A stretch of DNA of 64,000 bases from NCBI RefSeq assembly GCF_017301735.1, contig NZ_CP071090.1, positions 11,577,001-11,641,000 on the forward strand, written 5' to 3'. This DNA comes from Pyxidicoccus parkwaysis (GTDB lineage: Bacteria > Myxococcota > Myxococcia > Myxococcales > Myxococcaceae). Every line of letters begins with the position of its first letter. Positions within the stretch are counted from its first letter, which is position 1. Both the position numbers and the translations under genes were made by a program. This document shows, piece by piece, positions 8,916 to 17,912 of the stretch. The notes beneath the pieces were generated by a model. It had not been told where the DNA came from. It did not search any database and saw only the letters and a program-made list of their open reading frames with translations.

Positions 8916-10886
8916 ATGAAGCCCACCGTCCTGCTCGTCGAAGAAGCCGGCTCCATGCGCGACGTGCAGGTGCTGGCACTGGAGAGCCAGGGCTGGGCGG
9001 TGACGGCTTTGTCGGAATTACCGGCGGCCATCACCGTGCTGCACGCCGAGCCGGCGCACGTGCTGGTGGTGGCGGCGGGCCTGCTGGTGGCGGGGGTGGT
9101 GGCGGGGCAGGAGGCGCTGCGCAGGGCCCTGGCACTGGCGGACACGCGGCTTCGCGTCCTGGCCTTCCCGGCGGAGCAGGACGGGTTGCGCCACCTGGAC
9201 CTGCCGGGGCTCGGCTTCCTCGACCGGCCGCTGACACTGGGAGCGCTGGTGGAGGGGGTGCGGCAGGCGCTGCCGACCCAGGCCCGCGAGGCCCCGGGAA
9301 CGGCGCGGCCCATGGTGCTGGTGGCGGACGATGACCCGGTGTCCCGCAAGCTGCTCCAGCTGCACCTGGTGCCGCTGCGCTTCGACGTGCGGATGGTGGC
9401 TGACGGCGTGACGGCGCTGGAGTGGGCGAAGCGGCACCGCCCGGACGTGGTGCTGGCGGACGCGCTGATGCCGGGGATGGACGGCTTCAGGGTGTGCCTG
9501 GCGCTGCGGCAGGACCCCCGGCTGGCGCGCGTGCCCGTCATCCTCACGCACACGGTGGCGCCGGACGAGCTGGACTTGCGCATGGCCCACAACGTGGGAG
9601 CCAACGGCTTCGTGCGGCGCACGCAGGAGGGGGACGAGCTGGTGGGCGCGCTGCTGCACGAGCTGCGCGCGGGGGCGCCCGCGCACGTGGCGCCGCCGAC
9701 GGACCTGGGCACCGAGGAGCACCTGTACCGGATGGTGCGGCAGCTCGAGCGGCGGGTGGGACTGCTGGAGCAGGCGGAGCGCACCGCGCGCGAGAGCGAG
9801 GCGCGCTTCCGGCTGGTGGTGAATGGCTCGTACGACGGCATCTGGGACTGGGATTTGCGGCGGCAGACGATGTACTGGAGCCCGCGCCTGTTGGAGATGC
9901 TGGGCCTGCGGCCGGAGGACTTCGCGGGCACGTACGAGGCCTTCACGGAGCTGATTCACCCGGAGGACCGGCCGGACGTGCTGGCCTCGCTGGCGGCGCA
10001 CCTGGAGCGGGGCGTGCCATATGACGTGTCGTTCAGGTTGCGGCATGTGACGGGCGGCTACCGCTCCTGTGTCAGCCGGGGCCGGGCGCTGCGAGACACG
10101 CAGGGCCGGGCGGTGCGGATGGCCGGCATCATCGGCGACGTGACGGAGCAGCTGCGCATGTATCGCGAGACGCAGGAGGCGGTGCGCGCGCGGGACGAGT
10201 TCCTCAGCGTGGCGGCGCACGAGCTGCGCACTCCGCTGGCGGCGCTGCGGCTGCGCGTGCAGGGGGCGCAGGGGGTACTGCACGCGGGCGTGGCGGGCGC
10301 GCAGGAGCGGTTGGAGCGGGCGCTGGACGCGGCGGACCGGCAGGTGCAGCGGCTGTCGGACCTGGTGGAGTCGCTATTGGACGTGTCTCAGTTGCAGGGG
10401 AGCGCGCCGAGGCTGCACCTGGAGGACGTGGACCTGGCGTCGGTGGTGCGCGAGGTGGTGTCGCGCTCCGAGGAGGCCGCCGCGCGGGTGGGGTGCCGGC
10501 TGGTGGTGGGGGCGCTGGAGCCCACGCCGGGGAAGTGGGATGTGGCGCGACTGTCTCAGGTGGTGACGCACCTGTTGTCCAACGCGATGAAGTTCGGGCC
10601 CGGCAAGCCGGTGGAGGTGGGACTGGAGTCCGAGGCGGACGTGGCGACGCTGGTGGTGACGGACCACGGCATCGGCATTGCGCCGGGGCGGGTGGATGGG
10701 TTGTTCCGGCGCTTCGAGCGCGCGGTGCCGGTGCGGCACTACGGTGGGCTCGGGCTGGGGTTGTACCGGCTGCGGCGCATCGTGGAGGCGCACGGGGGCG
10801 AGGTGTCCGTGAACAGCACGCCCGGTGAGGGGGCGACGTTCCGGATTCGCCTGCCGCGCTCGGGCCCGGTGGTCGCGCGGGCCTGA
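8916..10886 (+). CDS. Hybrid histidine kinase: receiver-like, receiver, PAS, HisKA, HATPase
   Basis: 656 residues from the ATG at 8916 (a GTG at 8913 is in frame). Domain order: a receiver-like domain (about 1-115) whose phosphoacceptor region reads VVAAGLLVAG and lacks Asp, so it is probably a pseudo-receiver; an intact receiver (about 130-250) with DVVLADALMPGMDGF, Asp182; a short coiled linker; a PAS domain (about 295-420, GSYDGIWDWDL); HisKA with His435 in AAHELRTPL; and an HATPase with N box (LLSNAMKFGPG), G1 (DHGIGIAPG) and G2 (GLGLGLYRLR). No membrane segment, so cytoplasmic. The N-terminal receivers probably gate kinase activity. No partner regulator is adjacent. Confidence 0.88.
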   Translation: MKPTVLLVEEAGSMRDVQVLALESQGWAVTALSELPAAITVLHAEPAHVLVVAAGLLVAGVVAGQEALRRALALADTRLRVLAFPAEQDGLRHLDLPGLGFLDRPLTLGALVEGVRQALPTQAREAPGTARPMVLVADDDPVSRKLLQLHLVPLRFDVRMVADGVTALEWAKRHRPDVVLADALMPGMDGFRVCLALRQDPRLARVPVILTHTVAPDELDLRMAHNVGANGFVRRTQEGDELVGALLHELRAGAPAHVAPPTDLGTEEHLYRMVRQLERRVGLLEQAERTARESEARFRLVVNGSYDGIWDWDLRRQTMYWSPRLLEMLGLRPEDFAGTYEAFTELIHPEDRPDVLASLAAHLERGVPYDVSFRLRHVTGGYRSCVSRGRALRDTQGRAVRMAGIIGDVTEQLRMYRETQEAVRARDEFLSVAAHELRTPLAALRLRVQGAQGVLHAGVAGAQERLERALDAADRQVQRLSDLVESLLDVSQLQGSAPRLHLEDVDLASVVREVVSRSEEAAARVGCRLVVGALEPTPGKWDVARLSQVVTHLLSNAMKFGPGKPVEVGLESEADVATLVVTDHGIGIAPGRVDGLFRRFERAVPVRHYGGLGLGLYRLRRIVEAHGGEVSVNSTPGEGATFRIRLPRSGPVVARA

Positions 10887-10967
10887 AGAGCAGGGCAGGC
10901 GTGGAGCTCGCCACGCGCCGCCACTCCGGGCAACCGCGCGCTGCCCTTGCTCAGCGCGAGTTGAAAC

Positions 10968-10989
10968 AGGCGGCAGCTACGTGCCGCCT
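10968..10989. terminator. Hairpin terminator between convergent genes
   Basis: Perfect 8-bp arms AGGCGGCA and TGCCGCCT enclose a 6-nt loop. It lies 6 bp past the oxidoreductase stop and about 80 bp past the kinase stop. On the minus strand a CTGTTTCAAC tail follows. Confidence 0.6.
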
Positions 10990-10994
10990 TCGCT

Positions 10995-12620
10995 TCAGAG
11001 CGAATCGAGGAAGGCGCGCAGCGCGTCGCGCTCCGACTGCGTCAGGTTGCGCACGGCCTCGCGCGCGGCCTCTGCTTCTCCGCCGTGCCAGAGGATGGCC
11101 TCCAGCGGTGAGCGTGCCCGGCCGTCATGCAGCAGGCGGGTGTGGCCGCTCACCAGTCTCGTGCGGCCCAGGCTCCAGAGTGGGGGTGTGCGCCACTCGC
11201 GGCCCGTGGCGAGGAAGTCCTCGCGGCCGTCCGCCAATGCGTCGCCCAGGTCGTGCAGCAGGCCGTCCGTATACGGCCAGATGCGCTGGCCGGACAGCTC
11301 CGGGTAGCCCTCCAGCGTGCCGGTGGTGAGCGACGGGCGATGGCAGCTCGCGCAGCCCACGCGATGGAAGACGGCCTTGCCCGCGAGCACCTCCGGCGCA
11401 TCCACGCGCTCCCGTGTCGGTACCGCGAGCAGGTGCGTGTAGAAGTCCAGGGCTCGGGTCTGTCGCTCGCTGACTTCCGGTGTGCCCCCCTTGGGGGCAG
11501 CAAGGCATGCTGTCTGTGTTTCAGTGCAGGTCTCGTCCGGGAACAGCGCGGAGGTGAGGCCCAGGTCTCCCAGCAGTGCGGCCGCGTTCTGGTGCTCGAG
11601 GTCGGGCTGGTTGGCCTTCCATCCGAAGCGGCCCAGCACCGCGCGGCCCTCGCGCCGGCTCCAGACGCGGTTCGGCCGGCCGGAGATGCCGTCGCCATTG
11701 GTGTCGTCCGGGTCCGCCCACTCCAGCCACGTCGCCTCGGGCACCGCCGCGAGCAGGCCGAGTCCGATGAGTGGCTGTGCCACCCGCGCCGACGTGCGCG
11801 TGTCCGGAGACAGCGGGCCGTATGCGAGGTCCGTGAGGAGCAGTTCCGGCGCGGCGAGCGAGTAGGGCGTTCCATCCGCGAAGGTGCCGGCGACTTCCGT
11901 CCAGTGCATGCGCGCCTGTCCTTCGGCGGGCACGCTGGTGATGCCTCGGGGCTGGAGTTGGTCTCCATAGGTGGGCTCGGGCAGCGGACCTCCGTGTGCA
12001 TCCGCGCCGGGCACCGAGAGGCGCACCAGCAGGGTGTTGGCGATTTCGCCCTCTTCGGGCGGACGGCCCCTCCCGTTGCGCACGTGACAGGCGAGGCAGG
12101 AGATGGAGTGGAACAGCGGGCCCAGTCCATCGCGGTCCGCCGTCGTGTTGGGCGCGGGCAGCCAGTCCGCTTCGAAGACGGCTTCGCCCGTGAAGAACTC
12201 CGCGCGGCGCTCCAATGTGAGGTTTGGCGCCGGTCGCTTGAAGGCCGTGGACGCGCTCGAAGGCGTGAGGCTGGTGTCACCTCCGGGGCGCTCCTCGCCC
12301 GCCTCCACCACGTCGTGGCGCGGTGGCGGGGGCGGCTCCTCAGGGCCGGCGTCGGGAGTCGGCTCGGCGGGGCCGGCGTCGGGCTTCGGCTCCTCGATGG
12401 GCGGCGGTGTGCCGGCGCCTTCCTCGTCGTTGCACGCGACGAGACCGAGGGCGCAGAGCAGGATGCGCAGGGACAGCGCGGTATGCCGCCCCGAAGCGCC
12501 GAGCGCGCGGGGCAGGGCGCTTAGGGACAGCGCGGCGTGCTGCCCCGAGCCACTGAGTGCGCGGGGAAGAACGCCTGGAGCCGAATGGAGCTGCTGCTTC
12601 ACGAAACCGACACCGCGCAT
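10995..12620 (-). CDS. Di-haem thiol oxidoreductase-like lipoprotein (DHOR/DUF1111 family)
   Basis: About 541 residues from the ATG at 12620. Two c-type haem motifs are visible: CLACH in SISCLACHVRNGRG and CASCH in HRVGCASCHRPSL. Their spacing, with YGDQLQPRGI and GRFGWKANQP in between, fits the DHOR/DUF1111 family of periplasmic di-haem oxidoreductases. These are often linked to iron or imelysin-type uptake loci. A lipobox LGLVAC precedes a Pro/Glu-rich linker. The start is unsure: a GTG at 12662 overlaps the upstream stop (GTGA) and could give coupling. Any upstream start leaves an unusually long leader before the lipobox Cys, because the leader contains an 18-codon tandem duplication. It is probably cotranscribed with the RCC1 gene. 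Confidence 0.8.
   Translation of the reverse strand: MRGVGFVKQQLHSAPGVLPRALSGSGQHAALSLSALPRALGASGRHTALSLRILLCALGLVACNDEEGAGTPPPIEEPKPDAGPAEPTPDAGPEEPPPPPRHDVVEAGEERPGGDTSLTPSSASTAFKRPAPNLTLERRAEFFTGEAVFEADWLPAPNTTADRDGLGPLFHSISCLACHVRNGRGRPPEEGEIANTLLVRLSVPGADAHGGPLPEPTYGDQLQPRGITSVPAEGQARMHWTEVAGTFADGTPYSLAAPELLLTDLAYGPLSPDTRTSARVAQPLIGLGLLAAVPEATWLEWADPDDTNGDGISGRPNRVWSRREGRAVLGRFGWKANQPDLEHQNAAALLGDLGLTSALFPDETCTETQTACLAAPKGGTPEVSERQTRALDFYTHLLAVPTRERVDAPEVLAGKAVFHRVGCASCHRPSLTTGTLEGYPELSGQRIWPYTDGLLHDLGDALADGREDFLATGREWRTPPLWSLGRTRLVSGHTRLLHDGRARSPLEAILWHGGEAEAAREAVRNLTQSERDALRAFLDSL
12469..12576 (-). repeat. Two tandem 54-bp units inside the leader of the oxidoreductase gene
   Basis: Copies at 12469-12522 and 12523-12576 both begin AGGGACAGCGCGG. 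Each encodes 18 residues around LPRALGASGRHTALS / LPRALSGSGQHAALS. Being a multiple of three, the duplication keeps the frame and lengthens the region ahead of the lipobox. Confidence 0.75.
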
Positions 12621-12658
12621 TGAGCGCAGGGTATCCAGGAACGAGGTGATGCGCTGCC

Positions 12659-14422
12659 TCACGGCACCGGCACCGCAATGGGATTCGTATACGACCACCG
12701 GTCGATGACGGCCTCCGAGCCCAGCGAGCCGTTGAGGTTCCATCCCCATCCGTACAGCGAACCATCCTGGCGCAGCGCGAGCACGTGCGTGGCGCCCATG
12801 CCCATCGTTGCAACGGGGTTCACCTCGGTGGCGACGGGCGTGGGCTCGGCGCGGTCGGTCTTGTCACCGACACAGAGCTGTCCATTGCCGTTCTGCCCCC
12901 ACGACACCAGCGTGCCATCCACCCGCACCGCGAAGCTGAAGTTGCCGTTGGCGAACACCGCGCGCGCATCCGTGAGGCCCTTCACCTTCACCGGCGTCGC
13001 GCTCTGGTCCCCCACGCTGGGCGCGCCCGCGCCGAGCTGTCCGCTGGCATCCAGACCCCACGCCGACACCGAGCCATCCGCGTGCAGCGCGAGGAGGTGG
13101 TCCCGGCCATTCGCCAGGTCCACCACGTGCTCCAGCTCCGGCACCCGCACCGGAGCCGGGTGTCCCGCCGTGTCCGCGCTCCCCGAGCCCAGGTTGCCAT
13201 AGCTGTTGCGGCCCCAGACCCAGACAGTGCCGTCAGCCTTCAGCGCCGCCGAGTGCTGCGAGCCACCCACCACCTTCACCACGTCCGTCAGCCCCTGCAC
13301 CGTCACCGGGTAGTCCCGCGACTCGAGGGTGCCGTCGCCGAGCTGCCCGTCGGCGTTGTTGCCGAACGCGCGCACCGTGCCGTCCTCCATCAACACCAGC
13401 GCATGCCGGTACCCGAGCGCCACCGCCACCGCCCCTTCCAGTCCCGGCACGCGCGAGGGCTCGCGGCGCAGGGTGACGTCCGGCGTGTGCGGCTCGCCCG
13501 GCGCGGGAGGCGTGCCCAGCCCGAGCTGCCCGTCCGCGTTCTCACCCCACGTCCACACCGTCCCATCCGAGCGGAGCGCCACCGAGAAGTTCTGGTTGAA
13601 GGCGATGGCGGCCACGCCCTCCAGCCCGGGTACGAGCCGCGGCTGCTTCTGGTCCGCCGTCACCGCTGCGCCCAGGCCGAGCTGCCCCCGGTTGTTGCGG
13701 CCCCACGCGTGGACGCGCCCGTCGCGCAGCAGCCCGCTGTGCAGCGCGCCCGCCGTGGCCAGCCCTCCGAAGTGGAAGGCCACGGTGCTCTCGCCCACGT
13801 TGCCGTATGCATCCCGGGCACGCAGGACGAGCGCGTTGGGCCCCGGCTTCGGCGTCAGCTCGAACACCAGCGCGCCGGCCTCGTCCGGCTTCGCCTGCAC
13901 CGTCTGCTCCTCGCCGCCGTTGAGCACGTAGGCGACGGACACCACGCGCCGGTCATCCGTCACGCGCGCGTCCACCGACACCCGGCGCACGCCGAACGCC
14001 TGGTTCGCCACCGGCGACAGCACCTGTACCCGCGGCGCCGTCGTGTCCGGCGTGTGGCGCAGGCGCAGCGTCCGCGAGTCACGCACGCCCGTCGCATCCT
14101 CCGCCTCCAGCCGCACTACGCTCTCGCCCGGGGGCAGCACGAGGTCCACGGTGAACGTGTAGTGGCCCGGCTGCGTCTCCGTCACCGTGGCCGCTCGCGC
14201 GTCGCCGTCATCCACCCGCGCCGTCAGTGACGCCAGCCCGGCCGCCGTGCCCACCGTGCCGGACAGCCGCACCGCGGGCTCGTCGAACGACGCCCCCGTC
14301 TCCGGAGTCAGCACCTGGATGGACGGCGGTGCGGGCACACCTTGCACGGACGCGACGTCCGAGCCGCAGGCAGCAAGAAGCCACAGCGCGAGCAGCGCCG
14401 GGACAGGGCGGAAGCACTTCAT
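12659..14422 (-). CDS. RCC1-repeat beta-propeller lipoprotein
   Basis: 587 residues. Lipoprotein signal MKCFRPVPALLALWLLAACG (Cys19). Residues about 35-220 form two Ig-like beta domains (for example VRLSGTVGTAAGLASLTARVDDG, then RVSVDARVTDDRRVVSVAYVLNG). From about 225 to the end there are roughly seven RCC1 blades with the signature G.V..WG.N..GQLG (HAWGRNNRGQLGLG, WTWGENADGQLGLG, RAFGNNADGQLGDG, WVWGRNSYGNLGSG and others). Such propellers are protein-interaction scaffolds; here the protein is anchored in the envelope. It sits upstream of the di-haem lipoprotein with a few bases of overlap or a short gap depending on that gene's start, suggesting one operon. Confidence 0.88.
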   Translation of the reverse strand: MKCFRPVPALLALWLLAACGSDVASVQGVPAPPSIQVLTPETGASFDEPAVRLSGTVGTAAGLASLTARVDDGDARAATVTETQPGHYTFTVDLVLPPGESVVRLEAEDATGVRDSRTLRLRHTPDTTAPRVQVLSPVANQAFGVRRVSVDARVTDDRRVVSVAYVLNGGEEQTVQAKPDEAGALVFELTPKPGPNALVLRARDAYGNVGESTVAFHFGGLATAGALHSGLLRDGRVHAWGRNNRGQLGLGAAVTADQKQPRLVPGLEGVAAIAFNQNFSVALRSDGTVWTWGENADGQLGLGTPPAPGEPHTPDVTLRREPSRVPGLEGAVAVALGYRHALVLMEDGTVRAFGNNADGQLGDGTLESRDYPVTVQGLTDVVKVVGGSQHSAALKADGTVWVWGRNSYGNLGSGSADTAGHPAPVRVPELEHVVDLANGRDHLLALHADGSVSAWGLDASGQLGAGAPSVGDQSATPVKVKGLTDARAVFANGNFSFAVRVDGTLVSWGQNGNGQLCVGDKTDRAEPTPVATEVNPVATMGMGATHVLALRQDGSLYGWGWNLNGSLGSEAVIDRWSYTNPIAVPVP

Positions 14423-14622
14423 GTGGGGGACTCCCGAGGGAAATGAGATTGATTTGCAGAATCAGGCAGGCGCCCGTCTCATACCGCCCGGGTGAGGGGC
14501 AGGCAAGACGGGTGGCGTCCGCTGGCTGTGCTTTTCCACTCGGGAATCAGGTGCTACCCGGTTACCGGGAGGCACTGGAGCGCCTGGGCGGCTCCGCGCA
14601 TCCCGGTACCGTTTGTCGCGTG

Positions 14623-15120
14623 CTACGCCTTCGGCTTGTCGCCGCCGACGTTGCCGCTCGCGCCCACCTTGATGCGCTTGGGCTGCACCTCGGGCTTCTT
14701 GGGCAGCGTGAGGTTCAGCACGCCGTCCTTCAGGTCCGCGGCGATGTGCTCCGAGTCCACGCCCTCCGGCAGGGTGAAGGCGCGGCTGAACGAGCCGAAG
14801 CTGCGCTCGAAGGCGAAGTAGCGCTCGTTCTCCTCGCGCTTCTCGGACTCACGCTTGCCGCTGACGACCAGGCGGTCGCCGGTCAGCGAGATTTCCAGGT
14901 CCTTCTCCTGCACGCCCGGCAGGTCGGCCTTGAAGATGAACGCGTCCTTCGTCTCCTTCACCTCGAAGGCGGGGACGAAGCTGGGGACGGCGCCGCGACC
15001 TCCGCCCAGCAATTGGGTCATCGCTTCGAACGGGTCCCAGCCCATCAATTCCTGCATCTGGGAGAACGGGTCCCGCTCGCGGCGGGAAATGCTGCCTTCG
15101 CGACGGGTGATGTCGGCCAT
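14623..15120 (-). CDS. Small heat-shock protein Hsp20
   Basis: 165 residues from the ATG at 15120, preceded by GAGGAGG at good spacing. The alpha-crystallin domain spans about residues 48-140: FEVKETKDAFIFKADLPGV, DLEISLTGDRLVVSGKRE, then the conserved A-x-x-x-DGVLNLTLPK motif. The C-terminal tail contains the RIKV-type I-x-V element that docks between subunits. It is an ATP-independent holdase that binds unfolding proteins. M. xanthus has related small Hsps (SP21/HspA type) induced by stress and in spores. The upstream leader contains mutually exclusive hairpins (15148-15176), so heat or repressor control is plausible. Confidence 0.93.
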   Translation of the reverse strand: MADITRREGSISRRERDPFSQMQELMGWDPFEAMTQLLGGGRGAVPSFVPAFEVKETKDAFIFKADLPGVQEKDLEISLTGDRLVVSGKRESEKREENERYFAFERSFGSFSRAFTLPEGVDSEHIAADLKDGVLNLTLPKKPEVQPKRIKVGASGNVGGDKPKA

Positions 15121-15147
15121 GACGAATCCTCCTCTGACTCCAGTTGA

Positions 15148-15176
15148 GGGGTGGGTGGCGTCACCCCGGCGCCACC
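15148..15176 (-). promoter_or_regulatory. Alternative hairpins / inverted repeat upstream of hsp20
   Basis: GGTGGCG (15154-15160) and CGCCACC (15170-15176) form a 7-N9-7 inverted repeat; GGGGTG (15148-15153) and CACCCC (15162-15167) form a competing one. The element sits 28-56 bp upstream of the ATG. The N9 spacing recalls CIRCE geometry, but the sequence is not CIRCE. The rest of this 345-bp divergent gap, to 15465, shows no gene. Confidence 0.4.
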
Positions 15177-15465
15177 TCGCCCTGAGAGGACCGTAAAGCA
15201 GCGCGTCGGCGCCGCAAGGCAGGGCACGGGCGGGCGACACGTGGAATGGCTCCCCGCGCGAGAACCTCCTCGTTGGACGAGCGGCCTGCCCACGCGACAC
15301 TCGATTGCACGTGGGGAGCGGCCCCCAAGGTACTTTCCGTCCGGGTGCGCTGCTGTCCCTCTGTGCGATTGTCGGCCACTGGTCGCTGCAGAGGCCTTAT
15401 GTACGGCGTTCTCTTTCATCTTCACGGAATCGCTCTAGGGTCGGCACTCGTTGCCAGGGGAAGCC

Positions 15466-15843
15466 ATGCCAGAGGTGCTCGTCGTCGATGACAGCAAGGT
15501 GATGCGCGACATGGTCGTCGCATGCCTGCGCCCCTATCCGGGCCTCACCTTCACCCACGCGTCCAGTGGGCTGGAGGCCATCGAGCGCCTGTCGCTTCAG
15601 CCGTACGACCTGCTCGTCCTCGACCTCAACATGCCGGATATCGGAGGCATCGAAGTCGTGGAGTTCGTGCGGGGACAGGACCGGCTCCGGAACCTGCCCA
15701 TCATCATCGTCACCACGCGTGGGGACGAGGCCTCGCGCGCCCGGGCGCTGGCGGTGGGTGCCAACCGCTTCATGACGAAGCCCTTCACTCCAGATGCCAT
15801 CCTCGGCGAGGCGCGGGCCCTGCTGGAGGAGAAGCGCGGGTGA
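15466..15843 (+). CDS. cheY: CheY-type response regulator, first gene of Che7-like operon
   Basis: 125 residues; the ATG at 15466 follows GGGGAAG. A single receiver with EVLVVDDSKVMRD, phosphoacceptor Asp53 in LLVLDLNMPDIGG and the conserved Lys in FMTKPFTPD. As the only free receiver in this operon it is the expected phosphate acceptor for the CheA encoded next. It overlaps cheA by GTGA, indicating translational coupling. No output domain; the target is unknown. Confidence 0.9.
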   Translation: MPEVLVVDDSKVMRDMVVACLRPYPGLTFTHASSGLEAIERLSLQPYDLLVLDLNMPDIGGIEVVEFVRGQDRLRNLPIIIVTTRGDEASRARALAVGANRFMTKPFTPDAILGEARALLEEKRG

Positions 15844-17912
15844 CCGGCTCGGTGGACCTCGCGGACTTCCTTCCGGCCTACCTGGCGGAGGCGGAGGAAT
15901 TGCTCGGCGCGGCCCACCGGCACCTGCTCGCCGTGGAGGCCAGCGTGCGGCGGGGGCTCGCCCACCCGCGCGCCGTGCGCGAGCTGTTCCGCGCGCTGCA
16001 CACCATCAAGGGCCTGTCCGCCATGGTGGACGTGGAGCCCATCGTCTCCATCGCCCACTGGATGGAGACGTCGCTGCGCCTCGCCGACCGCGCCGGGGGC
16101 CGGCTCCCCGAGGCCAGCGTGGAGCCCCTCATGGAGGGGCTGCGAGAAATCGAGGGGCGCGTGCGGCAGCTCGCCGCCGGCAAGCAGGCCGCGCCCGTGC
16201 CCGCGGGCCTGCTGGAGCGCCTGGAGGCGCTGGAGACGGCCGCGTCGGGCACCGGGCCCACGAAGCCCGCGTCCGCCGCACTGGATTTGGACGCGGCGCT
16301 GTCCTCCCGCCTGTCCACCGCGGAGCGGGAGCAGCTCACCGCCGGGGCAGCTTCTGGGAAGCGCGCGGTGCGGCTGGACTTCGTGCCGAGCGCCGAGCGC
16401 GCCGCCAGCGGCATCACCATCAACAGCGTGCGCGAGCGCGTGGCGAAGCTGGCGGAGACCGTCAAGGTGCTGCCGCTCTCCGGGCCCGCCGCGGGCGGAA
16501 GCTCGCTGACCTTCGCGCTGCTCCTGCTCACCGACGCGGGGGACGACGCGCTGCTGGAGGCCGCGGGAGGCCCGCCCGGCTCGGTGCGCTCGCTGGCCTC
16601 CGCGCCCGCCGCACCGGCCCCGGCCCGAGCGCCGTCCGAGCCCGAGCTGGAGGCGGTGGCGTCGCGGGTGGACGACGAGCCCGAGGAGCAGCGGCGGGGC
16701 GGGGGCACCCTGCGGGTGGAGGTGTCCCGGCTGGACGAGGCCATGGAGCGGCTGGCGGCGCTCGTCGTCAACCGCTCGCGGCTCACCCGCGCGGTGGCGG
16801 CGCTGACGGCCGCGGGCGCGCCCACACGTGAGCTCACCGCCATCCTCCAGGAGAACGGGCGCCAGCTGCGCGACATGCGCGCGGCCATCATCCGCCTGCG
16901 CATGGTGAAGGTGGCGGACGTGCTGGAGCGGCTGCCCCTGCTGGTGCGCGGCCTGCGCCGCAGCACGGGCAAGCAGGTACGGCTGGAGCTGGAGGTGGGC
17001 GACGCGGAGCTGGACAAGGCCGTGGCGGACCGGCTCCTGCCCGCGCTGGTGCACCTGGTGCGCAACGCGGTGGACCATGCGCTGGAATCGCCCGAGGAGC
17101 GCCTCGCGGCCGGCAAGCCCGAGGAGGGCGTGGTGCGCCTCATCACCCACGGCGCCGCCAGCGGGCTGCTCGAGCTGTGCGTCATCGACGACGGGCGCGG
17201 CGTGGACGCGCGGGCGGTGGCCGCGCGCGCGGGCGTGCCCATCCCCACGACACAGGATGCGCTGCTGGAGGTGCTCTGCCGCCCCGGCTTCTCCACCCGT
17301 GACGCCGCCGACGCGACGAGCGGCCGCGGCATGGGCATGGACATCGTCCGCCGCATCACCGTGGACCAGCTCGGCGGCGAGCTGCGGCTGGAGACGAAGC
17401 CCGGCGCCGGCACCACCTTCCGCCTGCGCGTGCCGCTGACGATTACGCTGCTGGACGCGCTCGTCTTCGAGTGCGCCGGCCTGCGCTACGCGGTGGCGGT
17501 CGGCTCGGTGGAGGAGCTCATCGACGTGGACCCGGCGAAGCTGGTGCGGCCCGCGGGCGCCAGCGGCGTGGTGCTCGTGGAGCGGCGGGGCAGCGCGGTG
17601 CCGGTGCTGTCACTGGAGCGGCTGCTGGGGCGCGAGGGCCCGGACGGGCGCAATGGCGCGGGCGTGAAGGCGCTCATCGTCCGCCAGCGCGGCGAGCCGG
17701 TGGCCTTCGCGGTGGACCGGCTGCTGGGTCAGCAGGAAATCGTGCTGCGCACGCTGGAGGACCCGCTGGTGCGCGTGCCCGGCGTGGCCGGGGCGACGGA
17801 CCTGGGGGATGGCCAGCCCACGCTGGTGTTGGACCTGGCCGCACTGGGCGCGGCCCGGAGCGGCAACTCGAGGCGGCGCGAGTCCGTCCCGGGAAGGGAG
17901 CGCGCGACATGA
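15840..17912 (+). CDS. cheA: Chemosensory histidine kinase CheA (Che7-like)
   Basis: 690 residues from the GTG overlapping the cheY stop. P1 HPt domain with phosphorylated His54 in RALHTIKGLSAM; a divergent middle segment in place of a recognisable P2; a dimerisation region (about 300-370, RLDEAMERLAALVVNRSRLTR). The P4 HATPase has N box HLVRNAVDHALE, G1 DDGRGVD and G2 TSGRGMGMDIV. The P5 CheW-like domain occupies about 540-690. Unlike the CheA at 39205-41376 it carries no fused receiver. It forms the kinase core with the CheW and soluble MCP encoded downstream. Confidence 0.94.
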   Translation: MTGSVDLADFLPAYLAEAEELLGAAHRHLLAVEASVRRGLAHPRAVRELFRALHTIKGLSAMVDVEPIVSIAHWMETSLRLADRAGGRLPEASVEPLMEGLREIEGRVRQLAAGKQAAPVPAGLLERLEALETAASGTGPTKPASAALDLDAALSSRLSTAEREQLTAGAASGKRAVRLDFVPSAERAASGITINSVRERVAKLAETVKVLPLSGPAAGGSSLTFALLLLTDAGDDALLEAAGGPPGSVRSLASAPAAPAPARAPSEPELEAVASRVDDEPEEQRRGGGTLRVEVSRLDEAMERLAALVVNRSRLTRAVAALTAAGAPTRELTAILQENGRQLRDMRAAIIRLRMVKVADVLERLPLLVRGLRRSTGKQVRLELEVGDAELDKAVADRLLPALVHLVRNAVDHALESPEERLAAGKPEEGVVRLITHGAASGLLELCVIDDGRGVDARAVAARAGVPIPTTQDALLEVLCRPGFSTRDAADATSGRGMGMDIVRRITVDQLGGELRLETKPGAGTTFRLRVPLTITLLDALVFECAGLRYAVAVGSVEELIDVDPAKLVRPAGASGVVLVERRGSAVPVLSLERLLGREGPDGRNGAGVKALIVRQRGEPVAFAVDRLLGQQEIVLRTLEDPLVRVPGVAGATDLGDGQPTLVLDLAALGAARSGNSRRRESVPGRERAT

